Positions 23,390-32,179 of a stretch of DNA of 41,565 nt are shown here, in pieces. Numbering within the stretch: position 1 is the first letter of the stretch; each line of letters starts with the position of its first letter. This DNA comes from Thermoplasmatales archaeon (GTDB lineage: Archaea; Thermoplasmatota; Thermoplasmata; Methanomassiliicoccales; Methanomethylophilaceae): assembly GCA_012520845.1 (NCBI GenBank), contig JAAYNL010000021.1:1-41565 (forward strand). The letters run 5' to 3'. The position numbers and the translations under genes were made by a program. The notes beneath the pieces are model-generated. The model was not told the DNA's origin, ran no database searches, and was given only the letters and a program-made list of their open reading frames with translations.

Positions 23390-23581
23390 ATGGCGGAAGA
23401 CGGCAAGACGTGCGACGTGGAGGGCTGCAACGAACCGGCCGAGAGGTCCATCTCCAACAAAAAGGTCGAGGCCTCGGGCCTCCCCGTCCCCGGCGGCAAG
23501 GGGAACGTGCGCCTGTGCAGGGCGCACTACAGGGAGATGAAGAAGAGGAACAAGCGCAACCTCCCCGATTACGTCGGCTGA
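23390..23581 (+). CDS. Small zinc-finger-like protein
   Basis: 63 aa. C-x4-C (CDVEGC, residues 8-13) and a distal C-x2-H (LCRAHYREMKK) give a likely treble-clef or C2-CH zinc site, followed by a very basic tail (MKKRNKRN). Nucleic-acid binding is plausible but not shown. It precedes RNase Z by 2 nt, so a role in RNA processing is possible. No named family recognised. Confidence 0.7.
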   Translation: MAEDGKTCDVEGCNEPAERSISNKKVEASGLPVPGGKGNVRLCRAHYREMKKRNKRNLPDYVG

Positions 23582-23583
23582 AC

Positions 23584-24492
23584 ATGTTCGAGATCCTTTT
23601 TCTGGGCACCGCGGCGGCCGTGCCGTCGAAGGCGCGGTCCATGCCCTGCATCGCGTTGCGCCACAGGTCCGGCGTGGCGATATTCGACTGCGGGGAGGGG
23701 GCGCAGAGACAGTTCATGTTCTCGCCGTTCTCCTTTATGAAGGTGGATTGGGTCTTCCTCACCCACCTGCACGGCGACCATGTGCTGGGGTTGCCCGGGC
23801 TGCTGCAGACGATGTCCCTGTCCGGCCGCGACAGGCCGATCCTGGTGGTCGGCCCCGGAGGCACCGGGGAATCCGTGAGGAAGATGCTCGATTCCTGCAT
23901 GGGCACCCTGGCGTACGGGCTGGAGGTCGTGGACGCCGCCCCCGGGGACTCCTTTGAATGCGAAGGCTTCACCGTCACGGCCGTGGAGACCGAGCACGTC
24001 GTGGAATCCCTCGGCTACGTCGTGGAGGGGGAGGGGACAAGGGGGAGGTTCGATAGGGAGAAGGCGCTGTCGCTTGGGCTGGAGCCCGGGAACGACTTCT
24101 CTAGGATTTCCGACGGCGAGACCGTCAAGGGCGTCGTGCCGGAAGAGGTGCTGGGACCGGCAAAGCCCGGCATGAGGATCGTCATATCGGGCGACACCGT
24201 GCCGACCCCCGCCATCGCGGAGGCGTGCAGGGGGGCGGATCTGTTGATCCACGAGGCAACGTTCATGGGTTCCGAGAGGGACGTGGCAGACGCCACGGGC
24301 CATACCACCGCGGGGGCGGCGGCGGAAATCGCCAAGGCCGCGGGTGTGCGCCACCTGATCCTGACGCACATCAGCAACAGGTACGACGGCGCCGAACTCG
24401 CGGCGGAGGCGGCGGCGGTGTTCCCGGGCGCCCTGGCCGCCGCGGATATGGACCACTTCAGGTTGACGAGGAAGGGGCTCAAATCAATTTGA
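23584..24492 (+). CDS. rnz: Ribonuclease Z (tRNA 3'-processing endonuclease)
   Basis: 302 aa metallo-beta-lactamase fold enzyme that trims tRNA 3' ends. MFEILFLGTAAAVPSKARSMPC at the N-terminus includes the phosphate-binding GTAAAVP; the metal site is HLHGDH, with ISGDT, IHEATF and LTHISNRY completing the motif series. Suited to this genome, whose tRNA gene in this window lacks an encoded CCA. Starts 2 nt after the small zinc protein; the final 14 bases overlap the convergent HTH-CBS gene. Confidence 0.93.
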   Translation: MFEILFLGTAAAVPSKARSMPCIALRHRSGVAIFDCGEGAQRQFMFSPFSFMKVDWVFLTHLHGDHVLGLPGLLQTMSLSGRDRPILVVGPGGTGESVRKMLDSCMGTLAYGLEVVDAAPGDSFECEGFTVTAVETEHVVESLGYVVEGEGTRGRFDREKALSLGLEPGNDFSRISDGETVKGVVPEEVLGPAKPGMRIVISGDTVPTPAIAEACRGADLLIHEATFMGSERDVADATGHTTAGAAAEIAKAAGVRHLILTHISNRYDGAELAAEAAAVFPGALAAADMDHFRLTRKGLKSI

Positions 24493-25042
24493 GCAGGTCG
24501 GCGTTGGTTATGATGCCGACGATTTTCCCGCGGTTGCCCACGAGGATTGCCTCGCAGTGGGCCATCATCGACGTCACCGTGGATATCGGCGTGTTCTCCG
24601 ATATGAGCGGGTAGGGATCCTCCATCACCTTGTCTATGCTCGTGGTCGCCAGCTCATCCATGGTCATGCCCTGCCTGAGCAGGTTGAATATCGACTTCTC
24701 CGAGGCGCTGCCCACGGGCACGTCCTTCCTCAGTATCGGCAGCTGGGAAAAGCCGGTGGACTTCATCAGGTCGGAAACCGACTTGACGCTGCTGTCGTGC
24801 TGCACGGTGACCACGCCTTTGGACGCGACGTCGGACGCCACTATGTTCTTGTCCTCGGTCCTGCCCAACTCGTCCAACGTCTCGAAAAGCTTGACGATGG
24901 TGGCGTAACTGGCCGATATGGTGCCGCGCTCCACCTTTGCGATGGTGCTTTGGCTGATCCCGGAGGCTTGGGCGAGCTCGGATTGGGTCAGGTCCAGGGC
25001 TTTCCTGATTTTCCTGATGTCGGTCGAGGGGGGGAATTTCAT
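24479..25042 (-). CDS. HTH (XRE-type) transcriptional regulator with two CBS domains
   Basis: 187 aa. Residues about 6-60 form a Cro/C1-type helix-turn-helix (IRKIRKALDLTQSELAQASGISQSTIAKVERG). Residues about 70-187 hold a CBS pair (SDVASKGVVTVQHDSSVKSV... and DPYPLISENTPISTVTSMM), which in other archaea binds adenosyl ligands such as AMP or SAM. A longer frame reaches 25084, but ATG 25042 (MKFPPSTDIRK) fits the family. It is divergent from metK over a short AT-rich region with an inverted repeat, so regulation of SAM synthesis by SAM or ATP status is a reasonable inference. Confidence 0.88.
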   Translation of the reverse strand: MKFPPSTDIRKIRKALDLTQSELAQASGISQSTIAKVERGTISASYATIVKLFETLDELGRTEDKNIVASDVASKGVVTVQHDSSVKSVSDLMKSTGFSQLPILRKDVPVGSASEKSIFNLLRQGMTMDELATTSIDKVMEDPYPLISENTPISTVTSMMAHCEAILVGNRGKIVGIITNADLLKLI

Positions 25043-25055
25043 ATGGCCACGCAAA

Positions 25056-25077
25056 ATATATTCGTATAAGAATATAT
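25056..25077. promoter_or_regulatory. Inverted repeat between the HTH-CBS regulator and metK, likely operator
   Basis: ATATATTC (25056-25063) and GAATATAT (25070-25077), perfect 8-bp arms with a 6-nt spacer, 14 nt upstream of the regulator's ATG and overlapping its probable TATA box. A second TATA-like ATTTATTAACG (25089-25098) serves metK in the other direction. Confidence 0.55.
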
Positions 25078-25145
25078 ATATCAATCGGATTTATTAACGG
25101 ACTTGCCCTATTTGGCATACAATAATAATCCCGAGAGGAAAGACC

Positions 25146-26360
25146 ATGGCCAAGAACATCTACGTAGAGACCCTTGACAAGACACCCACCCCGATGGGCC
25201 AGTACGAGCTAGTCGAAAGGAAAGGCATAGGCCACCCGGACAGCGTCGCCGACGCCCTGGCGGAGGAGGTTTCCAGGGCCCTGTGCAGGATGTACAAATC
25301 CGAGTTCGGGAAGGTGCTGCACCACAACACCGACGAGACCCAGATCGTCGCCGGCATGTCCAAGCCCGCCTACGGCGGCGGCACCATAGTCAACCCGGCG
25401 TACATCATGCTCGTCGGACGCGCCACCACCTACGTGGAGGAGAACGGCAAGACCGTCTCCCTCCCGTGCATACCCGAGGCCCTGAAGGCGGCGACGAACT
25501 ACCTGCGCAAAACCTTCCCCAACCTGGACCCGGAGTCCGAGATAATACTGGATGCCAAGCTCGGCCAGGGGTCCGACGACCTCAGGGGCGTCTACCAGAC
25601 GTCCAAGTTCCTGGCCAATGACACCTCCTTCGGCGTGGGCTACGCCCCCTATTCCATCACGGACAGGCTCGTGCTGGAGACCGAGGAATACATCAATGGC
25701 CCGATGAAGAAGAAGATGCCCCAGACGGGCCAGGACGTGAAGGTCATGGCCTCCAGGGTCGGCAGGGACGTCACCATGACCGTGGCCTGCGCCATGGTCG
25801 ACAAACACATCGAGGACAAATCCGCCTACATCTCGTCCATCGAGCACCTCAAGGACCTGGTGTACGAGAACGCCTTGAAAATCATAGGCGACGAGGACGT
25901 CAATCTCATCCTGGACATAAACACCGCGGACGATTACGACAGGGACGTCCTCTATCTGACCTGCACCGGCCTCTCCCAGGAGATGGGCGACGATGGGTCC
26001 GTCGGCAGGGGCAACAGGGCCAACGGCCTCATAACCCCGTTTAGGCCGATGTCCATGGAGGCCACCTCCGGCAAGAACCCCATAACGCACATAGGCAAGA
26101 TCTACAACATCCTGTCGACGCAGATGGCGGAGGACATCTCCAAGAGCACCACCCCGGACGCCGAGGTGCTGGTGAGGATACTGTCCCAGATAGGCAGCCC
26201 GGTCAGCGAGCCCCTTAGCTGCAGCATCCAGATAGTCACGGAAAACCCCAGGGACGTCAAGAAATGGAAGGCCGAGGCCCACGAGATAGCCGCGGGCTAC
26301 CTGGCGAACATTGATAAGGTCACGGAGAATATTATAAGCGGGAAGACCAGGACGTTCTGA
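25146..26360 (+). CDS. mat: S-adenosylmethionine synthetase, archaeal type
   Basis: 404 aa. Makes SAM from methionine and ATP. Archaeal-type signatures: [51 protein letters not shown], and [22 protein letters not shown]. Full length. GAGAGGA lies 8 nt before ATG 25146. First gene of a three-gene unit with DUF4443 and a TIM-barrel protein, and divergent from an HTH-CBS regulator that may control it. Confidence 0.96.
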   Translation: MAKNIYVETLDKTPTPMGQYELVERKGIGHPDSVADALAEEVSRALCRMYKSEFGKVLHHNTDETQIVAGMSKPAYGGGTIVNPAYIMLVGRATTYVEENGKTVSLPCIPEALKAATNYLRKTFPNLDPESEIILDAKLGQGSDDLRGVYQTSKFLANDTSFGVGYAPYSITDRLVLETEEYINGPMKKKMPQTGQDVKVMASRVGRDVTMTVACAMVDKHIEDKSAYISSIEHLKDLVYENALKIIGDEDVNLILDINTADDYDRDVLYLTCTGLSQEMGDDGSVGRGNRANGLITPFRPMSMEATSGKNPITHIGKIYNILSTQMAEDISKSTTPDAEVLVRILSQIGSPVSEPLSCSIQIVTENPRDVKKWKAEAHEIAAGYLANIDKVTENIISGKTRTF

Positions 26361-26362
26361 GG

Positions 26363-26947
26363 ATGAAGATAATCGAGGTACCCGCGCACGGACCAGCCTT
26401 CAGGTTCTCCGATGCCGATGTGTATTGGGCAATGTACGCCCTTTCCGACGGCAGGAAGATGGGCAGGAAGAGGCTGGCAGACGAAATCGGAATAGGCGAA
26501 GGCAGCGTAAGGAGGATAATAATCAGTCTCAGGGAGATGGGATTCATATCCGTGTCCCAGGGTGGCATCTCCATCACCAGGGTTGGGACGGAGTTCCTGG
26601 AGAAGACCCCAGTGCGCGTCGTCGACGTCGACATGGGCACTTCCGTCGTGGGCTCCCATTCCCAGGCCGTGGTGGTCAAGGGCGTGGCCGACCAAATCGA
26701 GAATGGCATGCAGCAGAGGGACGCCGGGATAAGGGCGGGCGCCGCCGGGTGCACCACCGCCGTCTACAGGGGTGGGAAGCTCATGGTACCGCCGGACTGG
26801 AACATGGACGAGGAGAACCCGGAGACCGCCGCCAGGATACGGGCCCTCGAGGAGATGGGCCCCAACGACGCACTCATAGTCGGCAGCGGCTTCGACAGGC
26901 ATTCCGCGATGAACGCGGCGATCGAGGCGGCTTTCGACCTCCTATGA
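26363..26947 (+). CDS. DUF4443-like protein with N-terminal winged helix
   Basis: 194 aa. Residues about 15-80 look like a winged helix (YWAMYALSDGRKMGRKRLADEIGIGEGSVRRII... ISVSQGGISIT). The C-terminal domain (VDVDMGTSVVGSHSQAVVVKGVADQIENGMQQRDAGIRAG... GPNDALIVGSGFDR) is the DUF4443-type ligand domain. Probably a small-molecule-responsive regulator, ligand unknown. It starts 2 nt after mat and overlaps the next gene by 4 bp, so it belongs to the mat operon. Confidence 0.75.
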   Translation: MKIIEVPAHGPAFRFSDADVYWAMYALSDGRKMGRKRLADEIGIGEGSVRRIIISLREMGFISVSQGGISITRVGTEFLEKTPVRVVDVDMGTSVVGSHSQAVVVKGVADQIENGMQQRDAGIRAGAAGCTTAVYRGGKLMVPPDWNMDEENPETAARIRALEEMGPNDALIVGSGFDRHSAMNAAIEAAFDLL

Positions 26948-27906
26948 AGCACCTCATAAACCATACCGTCTACGGTTCCCTGTCCTACATACCCGGGGGA
27001 GGCACCCATGCCGAGAACTTGGCGGCCATGGGCGCCGACGGCGTCGAGCTGCTGACGAACTATTCCGAGACGGATGCCGCCTTCAAGGGCCACGCCACCG
27101 GCGTCCACCTCCCGTATGCCATGGATTGGCGTTCCGTCTGGAGGGGCGAAAGGGAGGTCCCGGCGGACATGCCGGAGGGCGATGTCCGTCACCTTTTCTA
27201 TGGCAGGGACCGGGAAGGCATCGTGGGGAACCTGGCCGACGCGATGCGCATGGCAGCCGCCGTCCGCCCCGCATACGGCGTCCTGCACGCCTGCAGCACG
27301 CCGATGGACGAAATCGGCCTTTGGGAATACTCCGACGCGGACCCGGATGTCCTTGCCGACTTCGCTGATATGCTCAACGCCGCCGTCTCCGGGTTCCCGG
27401 GGGGCGAGCCGCCCTTCACGCTGATGCTGGAGAACCTGTGGTGGCCCGGCCTCAGGCTGCTCGACGGCTCCGGTTGGAGATTCCTCGAATCCAAGCTGGA
27501 GTTCGACGACTGGGGCGTCTGTCTGGACACGGGCCATCTGCTGATAGCCGCCGGGGGCGTCTCCACCGAGGCGGAGGCCGTCGAGAAGATCCGATCGATC
27601 GTAGAGAGGTACCCGACGGGGCTGAGGGACAGGCTTTCCGTGATCCATCTGCACATGAACCTGTCCGCCGAATACCTGAAAAAAGACATGAGGCCCGACG
27701 GTTATCTGGCGATGCCGTTCAAGGACAGGGTTGCCGAGGGCTACGGTATCATCTGCGCCGCGGACGCCCACCGCCCGTTCACCAATCCCGGGATAGTGGA
27801 CGTCGTGGAATCCCTGGAACCGGATTTCGTCACCCATGAGCTGCTGGAGCACGACCCGGTGGCGACCATCGGGAAGTTCAAGACCCAGCGGGCGCTTTTC
27901 CGTTGA
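26944..27906 (+). CDS. TIM-barrel sugar phosphate isomerase/epimerase-like protein
   Basis: 320 aa. Begins MKHLINHTVYGSLSYIPGGG and shows the xylose isomerase-like/AP endonuclease 2 barrel features: MGADGVELLTNY, VHLPYAMDW, MLENLWWPGLRLLDG, VCLDTGHLLIAAGG, VIHLHMN and ICAADAHRP, with spaced His/Glu/Asp metal ligands. Substrate is unknown. Its ATG overlaps the TGA of the DUF4443 gene. It ends immediately before the convergent C_GCAxxG_C_C gene. Confidence 0.7.
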   Translation: MKHLINHTVYGSLSYIPGGGTHAENLAAMGADGVELLTNYSETDAAFKGHATGVHLPYAMDWRSVWRGEREVPADMPEGDVRHLFYGRDREGIVGNLADAMRMAAAVRPAYGVLHACSTPMDEIGLWEYSDADPDVLADFADMLNAAVSGFPGGEPPFTLMLENLWWPGLRLLDGSGWRFLESKLEFDDWGVCLDTGHLLIAAGGVSTEAEAVEKIRSIVERYPTGLRDRLSVIHLHMNLSAEYLKKDMRPDGYLAMPFKDRVAEGYGIICAADAHRPFTNPGIVDVVESLEPDFVTHELLEHDPVATIGKFKTQRALFR

Positions 27907-28332
27907 TCAGAGTATCCTTTCGAGGATGTCTACGATGTCTACGCATAGGGAGGGGCAGAAGTCCCTGTACTTGCCGGTGCGGTGCGCCTCCAAATCGTCC
28001 TCGGCCTTCCTGACGTCCAACCCCATCAGGCCGGGGCAATCCAAGGAACCGTATTTCTTCCTGAACTCCGTCATGAACTGTTCCTTCTTAATCAGGGCCA
28101 TCCCCTTGGCAGCCATGTCCGGCCCTTCGTTGCCGTGGACCAGGCCGATGATTACGTAGGCGGCCAGGACCGCGCCGCAGACACTCCCTTCGAGCAAGCC
28201 CATGCCCAGGCACGTCGTCGCCCTCATCATCGCGGCCTCGTCGTACCCCACTCTCTCGGCCATGACGTGTATCACGGCCTGGGCGCAGTCGTAGCCCTGG
28301 GAGTACATCTCCCTGACCGTTTCCAGTTCCAT
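27907..28332 (-). CDS. C_GCAxxG_C_C family redox-type protein
   Basis: 141 aa. Shows YDCAQAVIHVMAERVG, CLGMGLLEGSVCGAVLAAYVIIGL, a distal DCPGLMG and a final FCPSLCVDIV: the conserved Cys/Gly pattern of the C_GCAxxG_C_C family, small proteins of anaerobes presumed to handle metal or electrons. A TATA-like CAGATTAATAGG (minus strand, 28355-28366) lies about 28 nt before ATG 28332, so it is probably leaderless. It abuts the stop of the TIM-barrel gene with no gap. Confidence 0.8.
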   Translation of the reverse strand: MELETVREMYSQGYDCAQAVIHVMAERVGYDEAAMMRATTCLGMGLLEGSVCGAVLAAYVIIGLVHGNEGPDMAAKGMALIKKEQFMTEFRKKYGSLDCPGLMGLDVRKAEDDLEAHRTGKYRDFCPSLCVDIVDILERIL

Positions 28333-28354
28333 GGCGGGTCATCGTACCCGGCCT

Positions 28355-28366
28355 ATTAATCTGGGT
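28355..28366 (-). promoter_or_regulatory. TATA-like box of the C_GCAxxG_C_C gene
   Basis: CAGATTAATAGG on the minus strand, about 28 nt before ATG 28332. Confidence 0.4.
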
Positions 28367-28397
28367 TGGGGAATCTTTCGGCACCCGCCTACGAATG

Positions 28398-28407
28398 GTA
28401 TAAATAA
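28398..28407 (+). promoter_or_regulatory. TATA box of rpl40e
   Basis: GTATAAATAA, about 39 nt before ATG 28441, with a strong Shine-Dalgarno AAGGAGG (28427-28433) in the leader. Unlike many promoters here this gene keeps a leader. Confidence 0.55.
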
Positions 28408-28440
28408 GTCCTGATTATTGGGACCGAAGGAGGACATACA

Positions 28441-28590
28441 ATGGCACGTTTCCCAGAGGCGGAGCGCAGGCTGCTTGACAAGACCGTCTGCATGAAATGC
28501 TACGCCACGAATCCCAAGGCGGGCAAGAGATGCCGCAAGTGCGGGTACAGCAACCTCAGGCCCAAGGCCAGGGAAAGCAGGAAGCAGTGA
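28441..28590 (+). CDS. rpl40e: 50S ribosomal protein L40e
   Basis: 49 aa, too short for many gene finders. Begins [20 protein letters not shown] and continues with a C-x2-C ... C-x4-C zinc ribbon (CMKC, CRKCGY) and a basic tail ([10 protein letters not shown]), the standard archaeal L40e layout. It has its own TATA box and ribosome-binding site. Confidence 0.93.
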   Translation: MARFPEAERRLLDKTVCMKCYATNPKAGKRCRKCGYSNLRPKARESRKQ

Positions 28591-28702
28591 TCCGCGCCGG
28601 CGTCGCGGCGCCTTCCGCGTGCGGCCCCGACCAAACAATTAATATGCGTCCCCCCGGCTTTCGGCATAGCGTCGTTGGGGATGGGTCCGATGGTGCGTGC
28701 GC

Positions 28703-29623
28703 ATGAAGGTGCTGATAGTCGACGACAACCCGGCAATCCTTGAGATTATATCCGACATCCTGCAGGTCAACGGTTACGAGACCTCGACCGCGGAGGACGC
28801 GGACGATGCCAGGGCCAAGCTCGTTTCGTTCAAGCCCGGCATCCTGATACTGGATTCGTCCCTGCACGGCGAGCCCAGTTTCCCGCTGCTCGGGGAGATA
28901 GACCTGGATTCGGACCTGAAGGTCCTGATTCTGACCAGCGGCAACGAGACGCTGCCTACGGACTCCAAATTCATACGGGGCAGCCTGAAGAGCCCCTACC
29001 GCAGCTCCGAGGTCCTCGAGGAGGTCCGCAGGCTCGGCCCCGCCGGGGACCAGAAGGCCGCCGTGGCGGTCCCGCAGAAGGAGGCCAAGAGAAAGAAAAA
29101 AGGTTTCTTCCGCAGGCGCAACAAGGAGAAAATAGTCCCGGCGAGGGACGCGACGCTGCGCCACGGCAAGTCATACGTCGTGTTCGAGGACACCCCGGAG
29201 ACGGCGTACAGGCTGGCGTTCGCCCTGGCTATGCAGGACGCGGACGTGGCCGTGGTGACGGACGAGAACCCGAAGGCCGTGAAGGAACGGTTCCTGAGCG
29301 GCAACGTCACCGTCAAGGGCCTCTCGATGAGACCGAGGCCCGGCTACGTCGAAGCGTCCAAGCCGGGCACGATAATGCACGAGGCGATGGAATTCATCAA
29401 AGGCTCCCAAAAACCGGTCCTGGTCTTCAGCAACCTCGACCTCATAGTGCAGGTCAACGGGATCAACGCCGCCCTAACCCTCATCCACCAAATCAGGGCC
29501 GGGGCGGGGAAACAGATTTCGATGGTGGTCTCCTCCTCCGGGGAGGGGTTCACCAGTAAGGACAGGGACCTGCTCGTGTCCGGCATGGAGCTTTACAAAC
29601 AACAGGGGAGGGAACAAGCGTAA
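28703..29623 (+). CDS. Response-regulator receiver domain fused to DUF835
   Basis: 306 aa from ATG 28703; GTG 28697 would add two residues. The N-terminus MKVLIVDDNPAILEII is a CheY-like receiver with acidic pair at 7-8, the phospho-acceptor Asp in ILILDSS (about 51), a conserved Thr in ILTSGN and Lys in SLKSPYR. After a basic linker (EAKRKKKGFFRRRNKEK) the C-terminal about 160 residues match DUF835 (SYVVFEDTPETAYRLAF... FIKGSQKPVLVFSNLDLIV). DUF835 is common in Thermoplasmatota and Thermococci sensory proteins; output unknown. No kinase adjoins. Its TAA overlaps the enolase ATG (TAATG). Confidence 0.82.
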   Translation: MKVLIVDDNPAILEIISDILQVNGYETSTAEDADDARAKLVSFKPGILILDSSLHGEPSFPLLGEIDLDSDLKVLILTSGNETLPTDSKFIRGSLKSPYRSSEVLEEVRRLGPAGDQKAAVAVPQKEAKRKKKGFFRRRNKEKIVPARDATLRHGKSYVVFEDTPETAYRLAFALAMQDADVAVVTDENPKAVKERFLSGNVTVKGLSMRPRPGYVEASKPGTIMHEAMEFIKGSQKPVLVFSNLDLIVQVNGINAALTLIHQIRAGAGKQISMVVSSSGEGFTSKDRDLLVSGMELYKQQGREQA

Positions 29624-30891
29624 TGGCGAAGATTGAGAAGGTTTGGGCGAGGGAGGTCCTGGATTCCAGGGGCAACCCGACGGTCGAGGCCGAGGTGCAC
29701 GTCGGCGGCAGGGCATACACCGCGATAGCGCCGTCCGGCGCGTCCACCGGCACGTGGGAGGCCCACGAGCTGAGGGACGGCGGCAGGAGGTACCGCGGCA
29801 AGGGCGTCACGGCGGCGGTAGGCCACGTGAGGGACGACATATCGAAGGCGATAGTGGGCATGGACGCCGCGGACCAGAGGGCCGTGGACGAGGCGATGAT
29901 CGCCCTGGACGGCACGCCGAACAAGGGCAACCTGGGCGCCAACGCCATCATCGCCGCGTCCCTGGCGAACGCGAAGGCCGGGGCCGGGGCCCTCGGGCTG
30001 GAACTCTACGAGCACGTAGGCGCCGACGGCGTCACGATGCCTGTGCCCATGCTCAACATCATCAACGGCGGCAAGCACGCTGGCGGCAACCTGAAAATCC
30101 AGGAATTCATGATCATACCCGCTGGGGCTAGGAACTTCCGCGAGTGCCTGCGCACATCCGCCGAAATCTACATGTCGCTCAAGAAGCTCCTCGCGGGGAA
30201 ATACGGCGCCGCGGCCACCAACCTGGGCGACGAAGGGGGCTTCGCGCCGCCCCTGGACACCAGCGCCGAGGCCATGGACACAATCATGGGCGCCATAACC
30301 GAGGCGGGCTACATACCCGGCAAGGACGTCTTCCTCGCCCTGGACGCCGCCTCGTCGGAATTCTTCGACGGCGCCAAGTATTCCATAGACGGGAAGAAAC
30401 TGACGCCGGGCGAGCTGTGCGATTACTATGCCGCCCTAACGAAGGAGTTCCCGCTCATCAGCATAGAGGACCCGTTTTCCGAGGACGATTATGAGACCAC
30501 CGCCGAGCTCACCGCCAAGGTGGGCGGCAAGGTGCAGATTGTCGGGGACGACCTGTTCGTGACGAACACGGAGAGGCTTTCCAAGGGCATCTCCATGAAG
30601 TCGGCCAACTCGATGCTGCTGAAGGTCAACCAGATCGGCACCGTTTCGGAGGCGGGCGACGCCGCGGCCATGTGCTTCGACAACGGCTACTCCGTGGTCG
30701 TCTCCCACCGCTCCGGGGAATCGGAGGACTGCTCCATCGCCGACCTGTCCGTCGGCTGGGGCTCCGGGCAGATCAAGACCGGGGCGCCCGCCAGGGGCGA
30801 GCGCACCGCGAAGTACAACAGGCTGTTGCGCATAGAGGAGCGCCTGGGCTCAAAGGCCGTGTTCCCCGGGAAGAGGGCGTTCTCCCTGTGA
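29623..30891 (+). CDS. eno: Enolase
   Basis: 422 aa. Interconverts 2-phosphoglycerate and phosphoenolpyruvate. Signatures: EVLDSRGNPTVEAEV, PSGASTGTWEAHELRD, MLNIINGGKHAGGNLKIQEF, LGDEGGFAPPL, SIEDPFSEDD, and LLKVNQIGTVSEA with the catalytic Lys, ending SHRSGESEDCSIADL. Full length. It overlaps the REC-DUF835 gene by one base (TAATG), so the two are coupled; nicotinate phosphoribosyltransferase follows after 4 nt. Confidence 0.97.
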   Translation: MAKIEKVWAREVLDSRGNPTVEAEVHVGGRAYTAIAPSGASTGTWEAHELRDGGRRYRGKGVTAAVGHVRDDISKAIVGMDAADQRAVDEAMIALDGTPNKGNLGANAIIAASLANAKAGAGALGLELYEHVGADGVTMPVPMLNIINGGKHAGGNLKIQEFMIIPAGARNFRECLRTSAEIYMSLKKLLAGKYGAAATNLGDEGGFAPPLDTSAEAMDTIMGAITEAGYIPGKDVFLALDAASSEFFDGAKYSIDGKKLTPGELCDYYAALTKEFPLISIEDPFSEDDYETTAELTAKVGGKVQIVGDDLFVTNTERLSKGISMKSANSMLLKVNQIGTVSEAGDAAAMCFDNGYSVVVSHRSGESEDCSIADLSVGWGSGQIKTGAPARGERTAKYNRLLRIEERLGSKAVFPGKRAFSL

Positions 30892-30895
30892 TACC

Positions 30896-32086
30896 ATGGG
30901 GAGGCTGTTCTCCGCTTCCGAGGCCGAGATACGGGACGGCCTGACCGCCGACGTCTACTTCCCGAGGACCAAGAGGATCCTGGAGGAGAGGGGCCACGCC
31001 TCCACCGAGGTGTGGGCCGAGTTCACGGCGGGCGGCCTCCCCCGGGGGTGGCCCTGGGCCGTCTTCTGCGGCCTGGAGGAGGTGGTCAGGCTGCTGGAGG
31101 GCATGCCCGTCGACCTCTACGCCGTGCCCGAGGGCACCGTCTTCAGGCCAAGGTCCAGGAACAGCGTCCGGGTCCCCGTGGCGAACATACACGGCAGGTA
31201 TGCCCAGTTCGGCGTCGCCGAGACGTCGATCCTGGGGATGCTCTGCCAACCCACCGGCGTGGCCACAGCCGCGGCCAGGACGAAGCTCGCCGCCCGGGGC
31301 AAGAACGTCACCGCCTTCGGCAACAGGAGGATGCACCCTGCCATATCCGGCGTTTTGGACAGGTCCGCCTTCATCGGTGGCTGCGACGCCGTGTCGTCCA
31401 GGATCGGCGGGGACTTCGTGGGCGTGGAGCCGCTGGGCACGACGCCCCACGCGCTGATGCTGATAATGGGGGACAACCGCAGCGCCTTCAGGGCCTTCGA
31501 CGAGATCATCGAGCCGGAGGTCCCCAGGATAATGCTCATAGACACGTTTTCCGACGAAAGGGACGGCGTCATGGATGCCGTCCGGGCCGTCGGGGACCTG
31601 CGCGGTGTGAGGCTTGACACGCCGAGCTCCCGCCGGGGCAACTTCAAGGAACTCATCGACGAGATCAGGTGGGAGCTGGACATGAACGGCCACGGCCACG
31701 TCGGCATAATGGTGTCCGGCGGCCTGGACGAGAGGTCCGTGGCCGACCTGGCGGGAACCTGCGTGACGGGGTTCGGCGTCGGCACGTCGATCAGCAACGC
31801 CCCTACCGTCGATTTCTCCATGGACATCGTCGAGAGGGACGGCGCCGCGATTTCCAAGAGGGGCAAGTTCGGGGGCCGGAAACACCCCTATCGGTGCCCC
31901 GAGTGCTTCGAGGCCGACGTTTCCCTGGAGCCCGACGCGGAGATCGCCTGCCCGTGCGGCGCCGCCATGGAGCCGATGGAAAGGCAGGTCCTCAGGGCGG
32001 GGAAAAGGGTGTTACCGAAAACCCCGGAAACCGAGATTCGGGCCTACGTGCTGTCGCAGTTGGGGCGTCTGCAGGACCTTTTGTGA
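30896..32086 (+). CDS. Nicotinate phosphoribosyltransferase, archaeal type with zinc ribbon
   Basis: 396 aa. Converts nicotinate and PRPP to NaMN in NAD salvage. FTAGGLPRGWPWAVFCGLEEV, FGNRRMHPAISGVLDRSAFIGGCD and VEPLGTTPHALMLIMGD match the NAPRTase core; IMVSGGLDERSVADL and GFGVGTSISNAPTVD form the C-terminal barrel and phosphate site. A zinc ribbon (RCPECFEADV... CPCGAAM) near the C-terminus is typical of archaeal members. Third gene of the DUF835-eno unit. Confidence 0.9.
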   Translation: MGRLFSASEAEIRDGLTADVYFPRTKRILEERGHASTEVWAEFTAGGLPRGWPWAVFCGLEEVVRLLEGMPVDLYAVPEGTVFRPRSRNSVRVPVANIHGRYAQFGVAETSILGMLCQPTGVATAAARTKLAARGKNVTAFGNRRMHPAISGVLDRSAFIGGCDAVSSRIGGDFVGVEPLGTTPHALMLIMGDNRSAFRAFDEIIEPEVPRIMLIDTFSDERDGVMDAVRAVGDLRGVRLDTPSSRRGNFKELIDEIRWELDMNGHGHVGIMVSGGLDERSVADLAGTCVTGFGVGTSISNAPTVDFSMDIVERDGAAISKRGKFGGRKHPYRCPECFEADVSLEPDAEIACPCGAAMEPMERQVLRAGKRVLPKTPETEIRAYVLSQLGRLQDLL

Positions 32087-32179
32087 CCATCTTTATTTAT
32101 AGGTTCACCAAGGCGGTTTTATACCCCCCCATTTCCACTGCGGACGCCCTTTTTAAAGACCGGGATAACACCGGGAGGG

